Shown here in pieces: positions 61,653-64,000 of a stretch of 64,000 nucleotides of DNA (position 1 is its first letter; every line of letters starts with the position of its first letter). This DNA is from Streptomyces sp. Je 1-332 (lineage in GTDB: Bacteria; Actinomycetota; Actinomycetes; Streptomycetales; Streptomycetaceae): positions 2,108,001 to 2,172,000 of the forward strand of contig NZ_CP160402.1 in NCBI RefSeq assembly GCF_040730185.1. The letters are read 5' to 3'. The notes under the pieces were generated by a model. That model made no database searches, was not told where the DNA came from, and saw nothing but the letters and a program-made list of their open reading frames with translations. Position numbers and translations under genes: made by a program.

Positions 61653-62849
61653 GTGACCACCGCCCAGTCCCCCGCGGACCTCGTGGACCTCGATGTACAG
61701 CCCACACCGCTCGCCCTTTTGCTGCTCGGCCGCGAGGCCGACCCCAAGAGCGAGCGCGGTGTGGAGTGCCCCGGCGATCTGCCGTCACCCTCCGACCCGG
61801 ACCTGGTGGAGCGCGCACGCGCCGCCAAGGAGAAGCTCGGCGACAAGGTCTTCGTGCTCGGCCACCACTACCAGCGCGACGAGGTCATCCAGTTCGCGGA
61901 TGTCACCGGCGACTCCTTCAAGCTGGCCAAGGACGCGGCCGCCAAGCCGGAGGCGGAGTACATCGTCTTCTGCGGCGTGCACTTCATGGCCGAGTCCGCC
62001 GACATCCTGACCACCGACGACCAGAAGGTCGTCCTGCCCGACCTGGCCGCCGGCTGTTCGATGGCCGACATGGCCACCGCCGAGCAGGTCGCGGAGTGCT
62101 GGGACGTGCTGGCCGAGGCCGGGATATCCGAGCAGGTCGTGCCCGTCTCGTACATGAACTCGTCGGCCGACATCAAGGCCTTCACCGGCAAGCACGGCGG
62201 GACGATCTGCACCTCGTCCAACGCCAAGCGGGCCCTGGAGTGGGCCTATGAGCAGGGCGAGAAGGTGCTGTTCCTGCCCGACCAGCACCTGGGGCGCAAC
62301 ACCGCGGTCCGCGACATGGGCCTCTCGCTCGACGACTGCGTCCTGTACAACCCGCACAAGCCGAACGGCGGCCTGACGCCTCAGCAGCTGCGGGACGCGA
62401 AGATGATCCTGTGGCGCGGGCACTGCTCGGTGCACGGGCGGTTCTCGCTGGAGTCCGTCGAGGACGTGCGTGCGCGGATTCCCGGCGTGAACGTCCTGGT
62501 GCACCCCGAGTGCAAGCACGAGGTCGTGGCCGCCGCGGACTACGTGGGCTCCACGGAGCACATCATCCAGACCCTGGAGGCGGCTCCCGCCGGTTCCAAG
62601 TGGGCGATCGGGACCGAGCTGAACCTCGTACGCCGCCTGGCGAACCGTTTCGCCGCCGAGGACAAGGAGATCGTCTTCCTCGACAAGACGGTCTGCTTCT
62701 GCTCGACCATGAACCGCATCGACCTGCCGCACCTGGTCTGGGCGCTCGAATCCCTGGCCGACGGCAAGCTGGTCAACCAGATCGAGGTCGACCGCGAGAC
62801 CGAGCAGTTCGCGAAGCTGGCCCTTGAGCGGATGCTGGCGCTTCCGTAG
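61653..62849 (+). CDS. nadA: Quinolinate synthase A
   Basis: The 398-residue enzyme condenses iminoaspartate with dihydroxyacetone phosphate to quinolinate for NAD synthesis, using an oxygen-sensitive [4Fe-4S] cluster. Motifs include VFVLGHHYQRDEVIQFADVT, YIVFCGVHFMAESADILTTD with one cluster cysteine, PDLAAGCSMADMATAEQ, VVPVSYMNSSADIKAFTGKH, GTICTSSNAKRALEWA, VHPECKHEVVAAADYVGSTE and KTVCFCSTMNRIDLPHL with further cysteines. Start is the GTG giving MTTAQSP, eight bases after AAAGGG; an earlier GTG would leave no room for that site. nadB and nadC are not in the window to its right before position 63193. Confidence 0.95.
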   Translation: MTTAQSPADLVDLDVQPTPLALLLLGREADPKSERGVECPGDLPSPSDPDLVERARAAKEKLGDKVFVLGHHYQRDEVIQFADVTGDSFKLAKDAAAKPEAEYIVFCGVHFMAESADILTTDDQKVVLPDLAAGCSMADMATAEQVAECWDVLAEAGISEQVVPVSYMNSSADIKAFTGKHGGTICTSSNAKRALEWAYEQGEKVLFLPDQHLGRNTAVRDMGLSLDDCVLYNPHKPNGGLTPQQLRDAKMILWRGHCSVHGRFSLESVEDVRARIPGVNVLVHPECKHEVVAAADYVGSTEHIIQTLEAAPAGSKWAIGTELNLVRRLANRFAAEDKEIVFLDKTVCFCSTMNRIDLPHLVWALESLADGKLVNQIEVDRETEQFAKLALERMLALP

Positions 62850-62884
62850 GGCTTGCTTCCGTAGGACTGCTGCCCGTCAGTCGC

Positions 62885-62918
62885 GTAAGGGGTGCCCGCC
62901 ATTGCGGGTGCCCCTTAC
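62885..62918. terminator. Terminator after nadA
   Basis: GTAAGGGG and CCCCTTAC form the outer stem, a two-base TG/TG mismatch follows, then CCCGC-CATT-GCGGG. It starts 36 bases after the nadA stop and overlaps the end of the convergent MarR gene. Confidence 0.75.
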
Positions 62919-63193
62919 CGCGTTCTACGCTCTTCCTGCCGCGTTCGACGCTCCTTGAGCGCGTCGGCGAACATCTCCGCCCAGGCGTTCTCGATCAGGG
63001 CCATGCCCTGCTCCGCCTTAAGGGTCGGCTTCAGGCGTACCACCCGGCCGTCGTCCGGGTCCTTCTCGCGCTCCAGGTGTCCCGCGTTGACCAGGCCGCG
63101 GACCGTGGCGCTCACATTGCTGGCGTGCAGGCCGAGTTCACGAGCCAGGACGCTCACCGTCACGCCCGGCTCCGCGTGGACGTAGCGCAGCAA
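62915..63193 (-). CDS. MarR-family regulator, shortened at the 5' end (possible pseudogene)
   Basis: The frame encodes a MarR-type winged helix: LLRYVHAEPGVTVSVLAREL, GLHASNVSATVRGLVNAGHL with the recognition helix, and EREKDPDDGRVVRLKPT as the wing. MarR-like wording (GLWRLPSSELE) continues upstream in the same frame to about 63223, but then meets a TGA at 63239-63241 with no ATG or GTG between. The only start is a TTG at 63193, after the first helix. So the N-terminal dimerisation helix is missing or the frame is broken. It is divergent from the drug exporter it presumably once controlled, or still controls in reduced form. Confidence 0.65.
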   Translation of the reverse strand: MLRYVHAEPGVTVSVLARELGLHASNVSATVRGLVNAGHLEREKDPDDGRVVRLKPTLKAEQGMALIENAWAEMFADALKERRTRQEERRTR

Positions 63194-63263
63194 CTCCAGT
63201 TCCGAGGACGGCAGTCGCCACAGCCCTGCATTTCCACTTCACGAATCCGGGGGTCCCTCAGCC

Positions 63264-64000
63264 ATGCCCTTGCTCACCGCCGCGCTCGCGCTGCTCTCGT
63301 TCATAGGCCCGCTCTCGACCGACATGTACCTCCCGGCCTTTCCGCGGATGGCCGACGAACTGCACACCGACGCCTCCGGCGTGCAGCTCACGCTGACCGC
63401 GTTCCTGGTCGGGATGACGCTCGGGCATCTCGTCTTCGGGCCGCTCTCCGACCGGTACGGCAGACGCGCGCCTCTGCTCGCGGGCGCGGCCGTGTGCACC
63501 GCGGGTACCGCTCTGTGTGCCGTGGCGCCGTCACTGGGGTGGCTGGTCGCGCTGCGGTTCGTGACCGGGTTCAGTGGGGCCGCGGGGGTCGTGATCAGCC
63601 GGGCCGTGGTCGCGGACCGGGTCCAGGGGGCCGCGGCGGCACGGCTGTTCGGGGTGCTCATGACGCTGGCCGGGATCGCGCCGATCATCGCCCCGCTGGC
63701 CGGCGGGGCGGTGATCGGGGCCGCGGGGTGGCGTGGCGTGTTCTGGGTGCTCGCCGGGGTTTCGCTGCTCGTGACCCTGGCGGTGGTGGTCGGCGTACCG
63801 GAGAGCCTGCCGAAGGAGCGGCGGCACGAGGGCGGGGTGCGGCAGGTGGTGGCGTCGGCCCGCGATGTCGTGGGCGACCGGGCGTACATGGGCTACACGC
63901 TCGCCTTCACCTTCGGGTTCGGCACGCTGTTCTGCTACATCGCCGGGTCGCCGTTCCTGCTGCAGAACGTGCTGGGCATGGGGGTGGGGGCGTCGTCCGT
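63264..64000 (+). CDS. Bcr/CflA-family drug-resistance MFS transporter, 5' part
   Basis: The gene runs off the right edge after 245 codons. The translation starts MPLLTAALALLSFIGPLSTD and continues MYLPAFPRMADEL, the hallmark first helix of Bcr/CflA exporters. MTLGHLVFGPLSDRYGRRAP is MFS motif A, and RFVTGFSGAAGVVISRAVVA plus GIAPIIAPLAGGAVIG are the motif B and C regions. About seven membrane helices are visible. It would export a drug or metabolite by proton antiport. The start is the first ATG after a G-rich segment; a short N-terminus is normal. Divergent from the shortened MarR gene. Confidence 0.85.
   Translation, partial: MPLLTAALALLSFIGPLSTDMYLPAFPRMADELHTDASGVQLTLTAFLVGMTLGHLVFGPLSDRYGRRAPLLAGAAVCTAGTALCAVAPSLGWLVALRFVTGFSGAAGVVISRAVVADRVQGAAAARLFGVLMTLAGIAPIIAPLAGGAVIGAAGWRGVFWVLAGVSLLVTLAVVVGVPESLPKERRHEGGVRQVVASARDVVGDRAYMGYTLAFTFGFGTLFCYIAGSPFLLQNVLGMGVGASS

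Overview
The window is a very GC-rich actinobacterial chromosome segment. Gene content, GTG/TTG start use, translational coupling by 4-nt stop/start overlaps and G/C-rich hairpins at gene ends all point to Streptomyces. The gene order is that of a conserved core region: I recall nearly the same order in S. coelicolor from metF to nadA, and a thinned version in Mycobacterium tuberculosis from about Rv2172c to Rv2204c. This is mostly housekeeping DNA. I see no prophage, insertion sequence, CRISPR array, rRNA or tRNA.

Layout, 1-27 kb. A truncated membrane gene and metF are followed by thiE, an Rv2175c-type DNA-binding protein and a flavin reductase, all on the minus strand. A TPP riboswitch then leads thiO-thiS-thiG on the plus strand, followed by a PASTA-domain Ser/Thr kinase (PknL type) and endonuclease IV. 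Next come a sulfite-oxidase-like molybdoenzyme, bacterioferritin and its ferredoxin bfd with an iron box, class II DAHP synthase, an SRPBCC-like protein divergent from a TetR regulator, and a fused anthranilate synthase behind a complete tryptophan attenuator (leader peptide with three Trp codons). A D-2-hydroxyacid dehydrogenase, pfkA, a MacRS-type two-component system, a PlsC acyltransferase, an esterase, glucokinase with its upstream partner, an ArsA-like ATPase, an SRPBCC protein and a metallophosphoesterase complete this part.

Layout, 27-46 kb. A long-chain acyl-CoA synthetase, a PimB-type mannosyltransferase and a polytopic GT87 mannosyltransferase suggest phosphatidylinositol-mannoside and lipoglycan work. 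They are followed by a gluzincin-like lipoprotein, two NlpC/P60 wall hydrolases with structured leaders, a coiled-coil NYN RNase-like protein with a small zinc-ribbon partner, and a rhomboid protease coupled to a lone RAM domain. Next is a cassette of small exported protein, histidine kinase, OmpR-type regulator, SLC13 permease and glycerate kinase. Two copies of an 11-bp phased repeat lie before its two transcription units. A class V aminotransferase has a long leader with its own six-codon upstream ORF.

Layout, 46-64 kb. trpD is followed by the respiratory genes qcrCAB, ctaE and ctaCDF (cytochrome bc1-aa3 supercomplex). A receiver-like protein and an L,D-transpeptidase lipoprotein interrupt these. 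Then come a cysteine desulfurase-TusA fusion, an AdoK-like sugar or nucleoside kinase, two Streptomyces-type proteins of unknown function, an A-type Fe-S carrier divergent from nadA, a shortened MarR regulator and the start of a Bcr/CflA drug exporter that runs off the end.

No wholly new multi-gene system stands out. The most interesting items are regulatory: the MSKRMR leader ORF before the aminotransferase, the four-half-site TetR operator with exact 11-bp phasing, the shared response-regulator box around the SLC13/glycerate kinase cassette, the trp attenuator, a divergent c-di-AMP-riboswitch-like leader, and tandem repeats that duplicate stop codons at the ends of aroH and pfkA.
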